Counted from the first letter of the stretch, positions 16,951-25,591 are shown. The stretch is DNA of 49,519 nt from Polynucleobacter sp. (GCA_030696845.1 JAUYRJ010000005.1:1-49519); one strand, 5' to 3'. Notes: generated by a model from the letters alone, not told the origin. Numbers and translations are program-made.

Positions 16951-17882
16951 TGCATCCGAATTTTTCACTTATTTTTTTTACAACCCTAGCCGGAATGGCA
17001 CAAGGTTTGCTGGTTTTTATTGGCATCATGAATATGGGCGATGATGGTTTGCCCAATGACTTCTTGGCCATGTTCGCATTGCCGATTTCCTTAGCTTTAT
17101 TGATTATTGGCTTAATTGCCTCCATGTTTCATTTGGGCCATCCAGAACGAGCTTGGCGCGCTGTTTTAATGTGGCGTACCTCATGGCTTTCCCGTGAAGT
17201 CATTATTCTGCCGATGTTCATCGGTATCACCTGCCTTGCCCTCCTCACTGCATTGCTTGGGGAAACCAATGTCTGGATTTGGGCGGCTCTGATTGTTGCC
17301 TCGTTTGCCCTCTGGGTCTGTACCGCCAAAATCTACCAATGCATTCGCTTTATTCAAGAATGGGCTCACTTTTCCACAATTGTGAATTTCATTATTCTTG
17401 GCCTAGCATCAGGCTGGATGCTCCTCTCCACGCTGCTCCTCGTATGGTTTGGCCCTGAAACCATATCGATCCTGGCGCTCAGTCAAATTGGCTTTATCTT
17501 GATAGCAGCCGCCATGGTGATTAAGTTATGGATTTGGAAGCGCAATCGGAATCTCCGCCCTAAATCCAGCTTGAACTCTGCCACCGGACTCAAAGCCAGC
17601 AATGTTCGCCAAACATCCATGGGTATGACGGGAGGCAGCTTCAATACTAAGGAATTTTTTCATCACCAAAGCGAGTTGGTGATCCGTAATTTACGCAGGA
17701 TTACATTATTAGCGGGCTATATTCTGCCGCTCATCTGTCTGGTTTTGGCAATTAGCCAAGATCATGTGGCTTGGGTTTTTATCGCATTTGTCATTCAGTT
17801 TAGCGGTTTGATTGCCGAGCGCTTTCTGTTCTTTGCCGACGCCAATCACCCGCAAAACCTCTATTATCAGCGGATATCGTAG
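16950..17882 (+). CDS. soeC: Sulfite dehydrogenase membrane anchor SoeC (DmsC family)
   Basis: A 310-residue DmsC-type membrane protein with about eight hydrophobic helices. Its N-terminal signature MFHLGHPERAWRAVLMWRTS is characteristic of DmsC/SoeC anchors, and helix pairs continue through IIGLIASM, LALLTALLG and LICLVLAI. It anchors SoeAB to the inner membrane and transfers electrons from sulfite oxidation to the quinone pool. The start overlaps the soeB stop. A loop of about 60 residues between helices 5 and 6 (near residues 190-250) is hydrophilic and contains the soluble stretch GMTGGSFNTKEFFHHQSE. Confidence 0.85.
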   Translation: MHPNFSLIFFTTLAGMAQGLLVFIGIMNMGDDGLPNDFLAMFALPISLALLIIGLIASMFHLGHPERAWRAVLMWRTSWLSREVIILPMFIGITCLALLTALLGETNVWIWAALIVASFALWVCTAKIYQCIRFIQEWAHFSTIVNFIILGLASGWMLLSTLLLVWFGPETISILALSQIGFILIAAAMVIKLWIWKRNRNLRPKSSLNSATGLKASNVRQTSMGMTGGSFNTKEFFHHQSELVIRNLRRITLLAGYILPLICLVLAISQDHVAWVFIAFVIQFSGLIAERFLFFADANHPQNLYYQRIS

Positions 17883-17893
17883 TTGACTCCAGA

Positions 17894-18475
17894 ATGATGT
17901 TGCTAGATGAGTATGCCGATGCCTTAATACATGGTCGGGTTCATGTTTCGCCAAAACGCCTAATTGAACCCGGTCCGTCTGCGGAGCAAAAAAAACGCAT
18001 TCTCGAATCTGCAAAAGCAGCCCCAGACCACGGCCGAAATACCCCTTGGCATTTTTACGAAATTAGCGAATCTAATCGCCATGCATTAGGCGCCGTTTTT
18101 AAGGAGTGCCTGCTGGAGCGCGATCCAGAAGCAAGCGTACTGCAAGTACAGGAGGCTCAAGAGAAAGCCCTTCGCGGACCTTTATTGCTTTTGGCCGTTG
18201 CGAAGCTGGGCAACACAGCAGATGGTGTCAGCGAGCATGAAAAGATGGTATCCCTAGGCTGCGCAATTCAGAATATTCTTTTGGCAGCGCATGCGCTTGG
18301 TTTTGGCTCTGGCTTATCTAGTGGAAAAGCAATCACGAGCCAACAACTGAGGCGACTTTTTAACTTAAAAGCAGATGAATACCCCATTTGCTTTATTACG
18401 ATTGGCACGGTATCAAAAAATAAGTCCGGCAGCGCATTGCGGCCGGACTTATCAGCTTACCACTCTATTTTTTAG
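17894..18475 (+). CDS. Nitroreductase-family flavoprotein of unknown substrate, end of soe operon
   Basis: A 193-residue single-domain nitroreductase (FMN fold). AAPDHGRNTPWHFYEI carries the N-terminal phosphate/FMN contact, and LGCAIQNILLAAHALGFGSG is the conserved helix of YdjA/RutE-type enzymes. It would be an NAD(P)H-dependent FMN oxidoreductase, presumably dimeric and cytoplasmic. It starts 11 bp after soeC and is the last gene of the iclR-pta-soeABC unit. A role in sulfite or sulfonate metabolism has not been established to my knowledge. Its last codons contain a GC-rich inverted repeat (18420-18452) that reads as an intrinsic terminator for the convergent xsc gene. Confidence 0.85.
   Translation: MMLLDEYADALIHGRVHVSPKRLIEPGPSAEQKKRILESAKAAPDHGRNTPWHFYEISESNRHALGAVFKECLLERDPEASVLQVQEAQEKALRGPLLLLAVAKLGNTADGVSEHEKMVSLGCAIQNILLAAHALGFGSGLSSGKAITSQQLRRLFNLKADEYPICFITIGTVSKNKSGSALRPDLSAYHSIF
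18415..18452 (-). terminator. Intrinsic terminator for xsc, embedded in nitroreductase coding sequence
   Basis: On the minus strand the sequence reads ATAAGTCCGGC, an 11-base loop, GCCGGACTTAT, then a T-run (18415-18420). The arms are perfect over 11 bp. It lies about 70 bp beyond the xsc stop and inside the last 20 codons of the convergent gene. Confidence 0.7.
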
Positions 18476-18477
18476 TC

Positions 18478-18511
18478 TATCTTCAGAGCGGGAACGCCGC
18501 CCCGGAAGATA
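18478..18511. repeat. Inverted repeat between nitroreductase and xsc stops
   Basis: Arms TATCTTC and GAAGATA enclose a smaller GCGG/CCGC hairpin. It lies between the two convergent genes without a T-run. It may reduce read-through in either direction. Confidence 0.4.
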
Positions 18512-18520
18512 AACACTGGT

Positions 18521-20329
18521 TTATACGTAATCCTTATACTTTTCTAGGAAACGCACGGGCTTAGATAAGGCATCGCGGCGGAATGGATCACCTAATTCGC
18601 GGGTACACATAATCTCTACCACGCATGTTTTGCCTTCATTCATTTGCATATCGACTGCCTTTTTAAGGGCTGGACCGACTTGATCCAATTGGTCAACTAC
18701 GATTCCTTCCGCCCCCATTGATTTAGCAATGCCAGCAAAGCTAGGGCTCTCTAATTCACCGGCAACAAAGCGGCGATTATAAAAATCAACTTGATTTTTC
18801 TTTTCAGCGCCCCACTGGCGGTTATGGAACACCACTGCGGTAACGGGGATATTGTGACGAACGGCGGTCATAATTTCAACCATGCTCATTGCCCATGCGC
18901 CATCACCAGCGTATGCAATTGCCGGTCTTTCAGGGGCGGCAACTTTCGCACCGATCATGGTCGGTAGCGCATAGCCGCAATTACCAAAGCTCATTGGAGC
19001 AAAAAAACTACGGGGCCTTTCAAAGCGCAAATAACTGTTTGCGACCGAGTTGATATTGCCGATATCAGTCGAGACCATCACATCAGCGGGCATCGCCTTT
19101 TCAAGTTCGCGCAATACCTGTCTTGGGCTGAGGTAATTTCCACCGGTTGGGGTGCGTTCTTTTTTCTGCTCTTCAATCATATCGAGACTAAATGCATCAC
19201 GCTCGTGCGTCCACTCATCGAGCTCTTTTTCCCAGGCCGCCTTTTCGGCTGCAATGGTTTGGGCGCGATCTGCTTTCGTGGCATCGCAAACTAAGGTTTT
19301 ATTCGCAAGACGCTGAGTCAAAGCGATTGCTGCCGCTTTTGCATCGCCGCAAATGCCTACTGAAATCTTTTTCACCAAGCCCAACATTTTGTTGTCGGCA
19401 TCAATTTGAATGATCTTGGCGTTCTTTGGCCAATAGTCCATGCCATGCTGCGGTAATGTGCCAAACGGCCCCAAACGAGAACCCAGTGCAATAACAACAT
19501 CAGCCTGAGACATTAGCTTCATTGCAGCTTTAGAACCTTGATACCCGAGCGGACCACACCACAGTGGATGACTTGCTGGGAACGAGTCATTATGCAAATA
19601 GCTGTTAACTACCGGCGCACCAAGGCGTTCAGCCAACGCCTTACACTCCTCAACCGCATCACCCATAACAACACCACCACCGGAAATGATGACAGGGAAC
19701 TTTGCCTTAGCCAACAGTTCAGCAGCCTCATTTAGACTATGTTCGCCACCCGGACCTCGGTCGAGACGACTTGGCTGTGGAATCTCAACCTCGATCTCAC
19801 CATAAAAATAGTCACGTGGAATATTTAACTGGGTAGGTCCCATTTCAGACATCGCACGATCAAAACAACGACCTGTGTACTCGGCCATCCGCTTTGGATT
19901 ATTAACGTGTCCCTGGTACTTCGTGAATTCTTCGAACATCGGAAGTTGATTGGCTTCCTGGAATCCACCAAGCCCCATGCCCATTGTCCCCGTCTCTGGG
20001 GTGATCATCACCACCGGACTATGCGCCCAATATGCTGCTGCAATAGCAGTAACGCAATTACTAATGCCAGGTCCATTTTGACCAATCACAACACCATGAC
20101 GACCGCTCACACGGGAGTAACCGTCCGCCATATGAGCGGCACCCTGTTCATGCACCACGGGAATCAATCGAATGCCGGCAGGAGCAAAAATGTCCATTGC
20201 ATCCATAAAAGCGGAGCCCATGATTCCAAAAATATCCGTTACGCCATTGGCTGCCATCGTCTCAACAAATGCTTCCGATGGGGTCATTTTTTGTGGGCCA
20301 GTTGTTACAGCGTGATCTGGTTTAGACAT
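18521..20329 (-). CDS. xsc: Sulfoacetaldehyde acetyltransferase
   Basis: A 602-residue thiamine-diphosphate enzyme of the acetolactate synthase superfamily with the Xsc pattern throughout: TDIFGIMGSAFMDAMDIF near the N-terminus, PVVHEQGAAHMADGYSRVSG with the ThDP-activating glutamate, QLNIPRDYFYGEIEVEIPQP, and the C-terminal ThDP/Mg loop AYAGDGAWAMSMVEIMTAV ending in HNRQWGAEKKNQVDFY. It converts sulfoacetaldehyde plus phosphate to acetyl phosphate and sulfite, the convergence point for isethionate, sulfoacetate and taurine degradation. A strong ribosome-binding site (GGAGAG) precedes ATG 20329. It stands alone on the minus strand, divergent from the CobS/CobT-like pair, with a TTC-N9-GAA palindrome 78 bp upstream. 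Confidence 0.92.
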   Translation of the reverse strand: MSKPDHAVTTGPQKMTPSEAFVETMAANGVTDIFGIMGSAFMDAMDIFAPAGIRLIPVVHEQGAAHMADGYSRVSGRHGVVIGQNGPGISNCVTAIAAAYWAHSPVVMITPETGTMGMGLGGFQEANQLPMFEEFTKYQGHVNNPKRMAEYTGRCFDRAMSEMGPTQLNIPRDYFYGEIEVEIPQPSRLDRGPGGEHSLNEAAELLAKAKFPVIISGGGVVMGDAVEECKALAERLGAPVVNSYLHNDSFPASHPLWCGPLGYQGSKAAMKLMSQADVVIALGSRLGPFGTLPQHGMDYWPKNAKIIQIDADNKMLGLVKKISVGICGDAKAAAIALTQRLANKTLVCDATKADRAQTIAAEKAAWEKELDEWTHERDAFSLDMIEEQKKERTPTGGNYLSPRQVLRELEKAMPADVMVSTDIGNINSVANSYLRFERPRSFFAPMSFGNCGYALPTMIGAKVAAPERPAIAYAGDGAWAMSMVEIMTAVRHNIPVTAVVFHNRQWGAEKKNQVDFYNRRFVAGELESPSFAGIAKSMGAEGIVVDQLDQVGPALKKAVDMQMNEGKTCVVEIMCTRELGDPFRRDALSKPVRFLEKYKDYV

Positions 20330-20406
20330 TCAAACTCTCCGTTAACTGTTAAAAAATAGAACATTTTCTGTATTGCATTACACATTGGGATGAATTCTAG
20401 CATCTT

Positions 20407-20422
20407 TTCAAATAAATGGAAC
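20407..20422. promoter_or_regulatory. Putative IclR-type operator between xsc and the CobS-like gene
   Basis: TTC-AAATAAATG-GAAC keeps the nine-base spacing and the ATG-GAA interior seen before dctP. It lies in the divergent region, so it could control xsc, the AAA+/VWA pair, or both. Confidence 0.45.
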
Positions 20423-20556
20423 GAATTGTTCTACAATAAACTTATATTTGAAAATATATAGGGAAATCCCCAAGAAAAACTTAAAAAGTGGAATGATAAT
20501 GTCTACTAAATTGAACACATTTCACTTACTGTCTATCGCACTCCTCTGGAAATCAC

Positions 20557-21555
20557 ATGCAAAATAGCCTTGAACTAGCTGACCTTATCGATTCAAAACC
20601 CGATTTACTGGTCTCCGTAAAAACTGCTTTTCCAGAATGCGATTTCAAGTGTGATTTTGAAGTACCGCGCTTCTCACAATCCAGCGCCCTTGTTCCCGCG
20701 CTAGACCCAAGCTACCAACTGGATAGTGACACGACCATTGCGTTACTGGCTGGGTTTCGCTTCAACCGACGGGTTTTATTACAGGGCATGCACGGCACTG
20801 GCAAATCAACCCATATCGAGCAAGTAGCTGCTCGCCTAAACTGGCCATGCCTGCGCATCAATCTAGATGGGCAGATTACCCGCATGGATCTTCTGGGTAA
20901 AGACATCATCACCATCAAAGACGGTCAACAAGTGACCGACTTTCAATTGGGCTTAATACCCTGGGCCCTGCAAAGGCCGGTTGCTCTTGTTTTGGATGAA
21001 TACGATGCTGGAAGACCAGATGTTATGTTTGTCATCCAGCGAATGCTGGAGCGCGAAGGTCGCCTAACCCTCCTGGATCAAAATCGAGTAATAGAACCAC
21101 ACCCCTATTTCAGGATTTTTGGAACCAGTAATACGATTGGTTTAGGCAACTGGAACAACATTTATCACGGAACGCAATTATTAAATCAAGGGCAAATGGA
21201 TCGATGGGATGTGGTAGCCGCATTGAACTACTTAGAGCCTAGCGCCGAAGAGCGAATTGTGAAGGCAAAAGTGCCGCTTTTAAATGCGCCCGAGCACAAC
21301 ACCCTTGCCGCACAGATGATTGCCCTAGCCAATCTCACACGCAATGGTTTTGCCGCTGGCGATTTATCTACATTAATGTCGACTAGGACGGTCATTACTT
21401 GGGCGGAAAATTGGACTATCTTTGGTGACCTTGGGTCTGCCTTCCGTTTGGCTTTCTTAAATAAATGTGAATTGGAAGAGAAGGCGCTTATTGCCGAATA
21501 CTATCAACGATGCTTTAATCATGAGCTGAAACTTGCAATGTCCTCCGTAGATTAA
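20557..21555 (+). CDS. CobS-like MoxR/AAA+ ATPase
   Basis: A 332-residue AAA+ ATPase closely resembling CobS, the ATPase of aerobic cobaltochelatase. Walker A is GMHGTGKSTHIEQVAARL (Lys83), followed by INLDGQITRMDLLGKD. Walker B is PVALVLDEYDAGRPDVMF (near residue 147), and sensor-type sequence GTSNTIGLGN follows. CobS forms hexameric rings with CobT and drives metal insertion by CobN. No CobN or other cobalamin gene lies in this window. The gene is divergent from xsc and 15 bp upstream of a CobT-like gene. MoxR-type ATPases with VWA partners are also known as activators of other enzymes (CbbQO, NorQD, CoxDE), so a maturation role for an island enzyme is plausible but untested. Confidence 0.85.
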   Translation: MQNSLELADLIDSKPDLLVSVKTAFPECDFKCDFEVPRFSQSSALVPALDPSYQLDSDTTIALLAGFRFNRRVLLQGMHGTGKSTHIEQVAARLNWPCLRINLDGQITRMDLLGKDIITIKDGQQVTDFQLGLIPWALQRPVALVLDEYDAGRPDVMFVIQRMLEREGRLTLLDQNRVIEPHPYFRIFGTSNTIGLGNWNNIYHGTQLLNQGQMDRWDVVAALNYLEPSAEERIVKAKVPLLNAPEHNTLAAQMIALANLTRNGFAAGDLSTLMSTRTVITWAENWTIFGDLGSAFRLAFLNKCELEEKALIAEYYQRCFNHELKLAMSSVD

Positions 21556-21570
21556 TAGGAGTAACTCACC

Positions 21571-23322
21571 TTGCAACTGCTTTCATCTGAGGATTTATTG
21601 CTTCAAGAACGCTACGGCGCAATTGTGCGATCCATCTCCGGTGACTCTCGCATCCAAATGCGGGATTGGAATTTTTACCGCGATGATGAATTCATTGGAC
21701 AGCTGGCGCCGCACCTTAACCCCATTCATTTTTTTGAGTCCTGGTCCGATCATCGCGGCATGCTTGATGGCCTGAGTTTACGCATTGCTTATTCTGACCC
21801 AGCACTACACCGAACTCATCAGCCCGACGATTTAATGGGATCTCTTGTTTTTGAAGTGTTAGAGCAAATCCGAGTGGAAAGCATATGCCCCGCCAGCATG
21901 ATTGGTGCAAAGCAAAATGTTCAGCATCATTTTGTCGCCTGGCTTAATCAATTTATGGCCAAAGGAGGCACAGAAGGAAGCATTAACTTACTGCTATTAG
22001 CGATATTTGGCGGAACATGGTCGCGACTGAATAATGCAGCCCTTCCGCAACTGATGCAGGATACGATTGAGATACCCCGAGCAGAACTCTATCAATCCAC
22101 TGGATTACTGCTGGATAAATTGAAACGCTATCGCTTTGATCAGGAAAAATTTTCAAAGCCTGCCTTGGAGATGGCCCAGTTTATCTCTAATTTAGTCGCC
22201 AAAGAATATCAAAATGTGCCGAGTATTCGTATTAAACGGCGTAATGCCAGTAAAAATCAATTTCAAATTCCTTGGGAATTCTCAGACAAACAAAGGCATC
22301 CGATTGCGGGGAATAGCCCCTTTCCAATTGGCATCGCCCAGCAGCGGGAAATTTACGAGCGCGCCTTGAGCAAATACCGTATTTTTGATGCCACATTTGA
22401 TACAGAAATCAAACCGCTAGAAACCATCCGAATAGCTCAGCTCACCGCATTTCGAGAAGAGATTGATGAAAAAATTGATAGCTGGGCTATTCCGTGGTCG
22501 CGATTCATAAAAACCTATGCCACACTTTTTTCGGCCCCCATTAAAAATGGATGGGAATCCTCAGAGGGGGGCTTGCTCAACCGTAAATTACTGAGTCGAG
22601 TTATCGCATCACCCAACTCGTTAGCGATTTATCAAAAGGAATATTTACTAGCAAAGCCCGATTCAACGGTCAGCTTTTTAATAGATTGTTCTGGCTCAAT
22701 GAAGGAAAATCGCCTCACCATGGCAGCTTGGATTGATGTCATGGTCAAGATATTGGATAAAGCTAACATCCCTTGTGAGGTCTTAGGGTACACCACCGCA
22801 AGTTGGCAAGGCGGCAGATGCATAAAAGCCTGGCATGCTGCGGGCAAACCGAGAAATCCAGGGCGATTAAACGAGCAGGCGCATTGGATTTTTAAAGACT
22901 TTAAAACCAGCTGGAGAAACTCTAGACTAAGCATTGCAGGAATGCTCAAGCCAGACATCTATAAAGAAAGTCTTGATGGCGAGGCATTACTCTGGGCGGC
23001 TAAGCGCAGCTTATCGTACGAGCCCCAATCCAATGTAACTAATACAGCTTTTAGCGAAGTAAAGCGCAACATAATCTTGTTATCCGATGGATGCCCGATG
23101 GATCGAGCCACCCAACAAGCGAATGGAGATGAGGATTACTTGATGGATCACCTCAAGCTAGCCCTGAAGTGGGCTGAGAAGGAGCCCACGCTTCGCGTAT
23201 GGGGGTGTGGAATTGGCCAAGAAATGCGTAGCTTCTTTATGAGGCAGCTTAGCTGGAGCGAAAACGATACTCCAGTCAAACTGATCGCATCATGGGCCAA
23301 AGAACTGCAAAAACAGGTATAG
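21571..23322 (+). CDS. CobT-like VWA-domain protein
   Basis: A 583-residue partner of the preceding AAA+ protein, resembling cobaltochelatase subunit CobT. The C-terminal von Willebrand A domain begins near residue 365 with the MIDAS motif FLIDCSGSMKEN (Asp372), then EVLGYTTASWQGGR, KAWHAAGKPRNPGRLN, ESLDGEALLWAAKRSL, and NIILLSDGCPMD. The N-terminal part matches the helical CobT region (DDLMGSLVFEVLEQIRVES). The start is TTG 21571 with AGGAG ahead. CobT is usually somewhat longer, with an acidic central segment that is short here. Coupled to the CobS-like gene; function without CobN is unknown. Confidence 0.85.
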   Translation: MQLLSSEDLLLQERYGAIVRSISGDSRIQMRDWNFYRDDEFIGQLAPHLNPIHFFESWSDHRGMLDGLSLRIAYSDPALHRTHQPDDLMGSLVFEVLEQIRVESICPASMIGAKQNVQHHFVAWLNQFMAKGGTEGSINLLLLAIFGGTWSRLNNAALPQLMQDTIEIPRAELYQSTGLLLDKLKRYRFDQEKFSKPALEMAQFISNLVAKEYQNVPSIRIKRRNASKNQFQIPWEFSDKQRHPIAGNSPFPIGIAQQREIYERALSKYRIFDATFDTEIKPLETIRIAQLTAFREEIDEKIDSWAIPWSRFIKTYATLFSAPIKNGWESSEGGLLNRKLLSRVIASPNSLAIYQKEYLLAKPDSTVSFLIDCSGSMKENRLTMAAWIDVMVKILDKANIPCEVLGYTTASWQGGRCIKAWHAAGKPRNPGRLNEQAHWIFKDFKTSWRNSRLSIAGMLKPDIYKESLDGEALLWAAKRSLSYEPQSNVTNTAFSEVKRNIILLSDGCPMDRATQQANGDEDYLMDHLKLALKWAEKEPTLRVWGCGIGQEMRSFFMRQLSWSENDTPVKLIASWAKELQKQV

Positions 23323-23352
23323 CGAATTAGAATGCTAGGCTACTAACTCGCT
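23321..23352. repeat. Hairpin spanning the convergent stops of the CobT-like and gntR genes
   Basis: AGCGAATTAG and CTAACTCGCT are complementary over 10 bp with one mismatch, separated by 12 bases. It may act as a bidirectional transcription end, although no T-run is present. Confidence 0.35.
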
Positions 23353-24054
23353 GAAATATTCATAATGGGTGGTGTTGAGAGTTGAAACACGCCACTCTAA
23401 GGGCTCATCCTGAATGCCCAGCGCAATGCGTCGAATCACCAAAACGGGCGACCCTGGTGCCATATTGAGCCACTCTGAATGCTGCTTGCTCACGATACCT
23501 GCGCGCAAGCGCTCGCTGGTTCTCACTACGGTTTGACCATAGTGCATTTGATAAAGCTGATAAATACTGCCCTCACGCGCCACAAAATCCTCACGTGTTA
23601 ATTTTTTAAAGCGTTTTTTATCCAGGGATATTTGGTCAATCATCACGCACTGACCCTCTAGATAGAGGCGATTCGTAATTCGCCAAATCGGTGAACCTTC
23701 TTTGATGGCGAGTTTCGCGGACTCTTCTTTATTTGCCGCTGCCGATAAAAAAGCGGCCAATTCGACTTTTGGATACACTTTCTTGTCCGCATCATGACGA
23801 ACAATATGAAAAAAATAATAGAGCAAACGTTTAAGGTCGTGCTCAACGACATAAGTTCCCTTGCCTTGGCGACGAGTCACAATCCCTTCGGCAACCAATT
23901 CGTCTACCGCTTTACGAAGCGTGCCAATCGAAACATCCAATTCTTTTGCAAAATCTTTCTCGGCGGGTAATGCCTGCCCCATCGGAAAACGGCCCCTGAC
24001 CAGATCTTCGGTGATCTTTTGCTTCACCTCTTGATAGGCGGTCAGGGACTTCAT
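23335..24054 (-). CDS. GntR-family (HutC/UTRA) regulator of the sulfolactate operon
   Basis: A 239-residue GntR regulator. The N-terminal winged helix is GRFPMGQALPAEKDFAKELD, VSIGTLRKAVDELVAEGIV and RRQGKGTYVV (residues about 20-68). The remainder is a UTRA effector domain with PIWRITNRLYLEGQCVMIDQ and PVLVIRRIALGIQDEPLEWR. It is the last gene of the leftward slcC-comC-suyA-suyB operon, 11 bp after suyB, so it is co-transcribed with its presumed targets. Repeated TAGATG/CATCTA elements upstream of slcC (27525-27562) are candidate binding sites. The inducer would be sulfolactate or sulfopyruvate; that is inference. Confidence 0.85.
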   Translation of the reverse strand: MKSLTAYQEVKQKITEDLVRGRFPMGQALPAEKDFAKELDVSIGTLRKAVDELVAEGIVTRRQGKGTYVVEHDLKRLLYYFFHIVRHDADKKVYPKVELAAFLSAAANKEESAKLAIKEGSPIWRITNRLYLEGQCVMIDQISLDKKRFKKLTREDFVAREGSIYQLYQMHYGQTVVRTSERLRAGIVSKQHSEWLNMAPGSPVLVIRRIALGIQDEPLEWRVSTLNTTHYEYFSELVA

Positions 24055-24065
24055 ACTAATACTAC

Positions 24066-25238
24066 TTAAGCGGATTCATACAAACGGGTTAATACGAATT
24101 CGCGATGGCCGAGAAGCTCCGCAGCGGTCAACTCGCCATTGGCAGTGCGCATTAACGCATCCAATAATTTGTCGCCAGCTGTATCCATATTCTCTTCACG
24201 ACGCAAGATTCCGGAAACATCCACGTCAATATGCTCTGACATCGTGCGAACGGTTTTTGGATTTGCGCATAATTTGATCACGGGCAGAATGGGGTTGCCA
24301 ATTACGTTACCTTGACCTGTTGGGAAAAAGTGAGCGGCAAAACCAGCAGCAGCGCACAAAGTCACCATTTCAGCGGCGGCAGAAGAAGAGTCCATAAAAT
24401 GCAAACCGCTCATTTTTGGCTCTTCAGCCTTATCTAAAATGCTGTCGACGATACACTTCTTACCAATTTTCTGAATATTACCCAAGGCTTTTTCTTCGAT
24501 GGTGGTCAAGCCGCCAGCAATATTACCTTTGGTTGGCTGAGAATCCGACAAATCGCTGGTCTTGTGACGCTCAATCACGTCCTGATAGCGGTCAAAAATT
24601 TGACGGAATTTGGCCTTGACTTCAGGAGTGCGGCAACGCGCTTCTACTAAATGCTCACCACCAGTCAATTCGGTAGTTTCGCCAAAAACCAGAGTCGAGC
24701 CAATTTCATACAGTTTGTCGAATGCATTACCTACGGTTGGGTTAGCACCGCAACCAGAGGTTGTATCAGACTCGCCGCACTTGGTAGATACCCAAAGCTC
24801 GGATAATTTAGCTGGGGTACGCTGTAGGGTTGAGGCATGCTTAACCATCTTGTATGCCGCTTTGCTTGCTGCCGCAATAGTGGCTGTATCGCCATTGCCT
24901 TCAATCCAAAAACCTTCTACAGGCTTACCAGAAGCTTTAATACCATCAACCACCCTGCCGGTCCATTGTGGCTCAATACCAATCACCACCACACCTGCTA
25001 CGTTTGGATTGCAGCCAGTACCAATTAAGGTGCGGAAATGCAATTCTAAGTCGGCTCCGAACTGCAGGCGACCATATGGGTGAGGAATCGCCAGTGCACC
25101 TTTAATGTTGTGGGCAACGGCTTCGCAAGCTGCGTTCGACAAGTCGTCCAAAGGCAAAATAATCACATGGTTACGAATACCCACGCGGCCGTTTTCACGG
25201 CGATAGCCCATAAATGTTGCGTCTTTCAAATTAGTCAT
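24066..25238 (-). CDS. suyB: (2R)-3-sulfolactate sulfo-lyase, large subunit
   Basis: A 390-residue UxaA/altronate-dehydratase C-terminal family protein. Typical stretches are [20 protein letters not shown] at the N-terminus, [40 protein letters not shown] with cysteines likely binding iron, and [20 protein letters not shown]. Together with SuyA it eliminates sulfite from (R)-sulfolactate, giving pyruvate. Known altronate, galactarate and SuyAB enzymes share this fold. The adjacent sulfolactate dehydrogenases and absence of hexuronate genes make SuyB the strong choice. It follows suyA by 40 bp. Confidence 0.87.
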   Translation of the reverse strand: MTNLKDATFMGYRRENGRVGIRNHVIILPLDDLSNAACEAVAHNIKGALAIPHPYGRLQFGADLELHFRTLIGTGCNPNVAGVVVIGIEPQWTGRVVDGIKASGKPVEGFWIEGNGDTATIAAASKAAYKMVKHASTLQRTPAKLSELWVSTKCGESDTTSGCGANPTVGNAFDKLYEIGSTLVFGETTELTGGEHLVEARCRTPEVKAKFRQIFDRYQDVIERHKTSDLSDSQPTKGNIAGGLTTIEEKALGNIQKIGKKCIVDSILDKAEEPKMSGLHFMDSSSAAAEMVTLCAAAGFAAHFFPTGQGNVIGNPILPVIKLCANPKTVRTMSEHIDVDVSGILRREENMDTAGDKLLDALMRTANGELTAAELLGHREFVLTRLYESA

Positions 25239-25278
25239 CTTTTATCTTTCTCAATGAATAGGTCTTAATGTTTCTGGA

Positions 25279-25560
25279 TTACCAGCGCTTGGTCTTCACG
25301 TTTTGAACGTGGAGGTGCTCGCCTTTTTTAATGGGCGCAACTACCTTACCAATATCAACGCCGTACTTCATCACGGTGTCACCTGGTTTGAAATCATTTA
25401 AAGAGATTTTGTGACCAATAGGAATATCACTCTCTGATTTCATATTCAATGTGATGTCGCCATCCATTACCCATCCAGTTAAGTCGGCTCCAGCTTTTAC
25501 GCCTTCTACGACCACTACCCCAACGCCATCTCCTGGCTCATGCACGACAAAGTGGATCAT
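25279..25560 (-). CDS. suyA: (2R)-3-sulfolactate sulfo-lyase, small subunit
   Basis: A 93-residue SAF-domain protein, the small partner of SuyB (equivalent to the N-terminal domain of altronate dehydratase). It has HEPGDGVGVVVVEGVKAGAD, SDIPIGHKISLNDFKPGDTV and MKYGVDIGKVVAPIKKGEHL, the SAF beta-clip that places a conserved His near the active site. It starts with an AGGAGAGA-type ribosome-binding site and lies between comC and suyB. Separate small and large subunits, rather than a fused protein, match known SuyAB enzymes. Confidence 0.87.
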   Translation of the reverse strand: MIHFVVHEPGDGVGVVVVEGVKAGADLTGWVMDGDITLNMKSESDIPIGHKISLNDFKPGDTVMKYGVDIGKVVAPIKKGEHLHVQNVKTKRW

Positions 25561-25591
25561 TTCTCTCTCCTTAAAAATATCGTTATATAAA

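Noticed and set aside
20419..20431. Alternative palindrome GAAC-N5-GTTC overlapping the xsc operator
   Set aside because: This spacing does not recur at the other island promoters, unlike TTC-N9-GAA.
20557..23322. Annotation of the AAA+/VWA pair simply as cobaltochelatase cobS/cobT
   Set aside because: Sequence resemblance is strong, but without CobN or corrin genes in sight the cobalamin role cannot be assumed.
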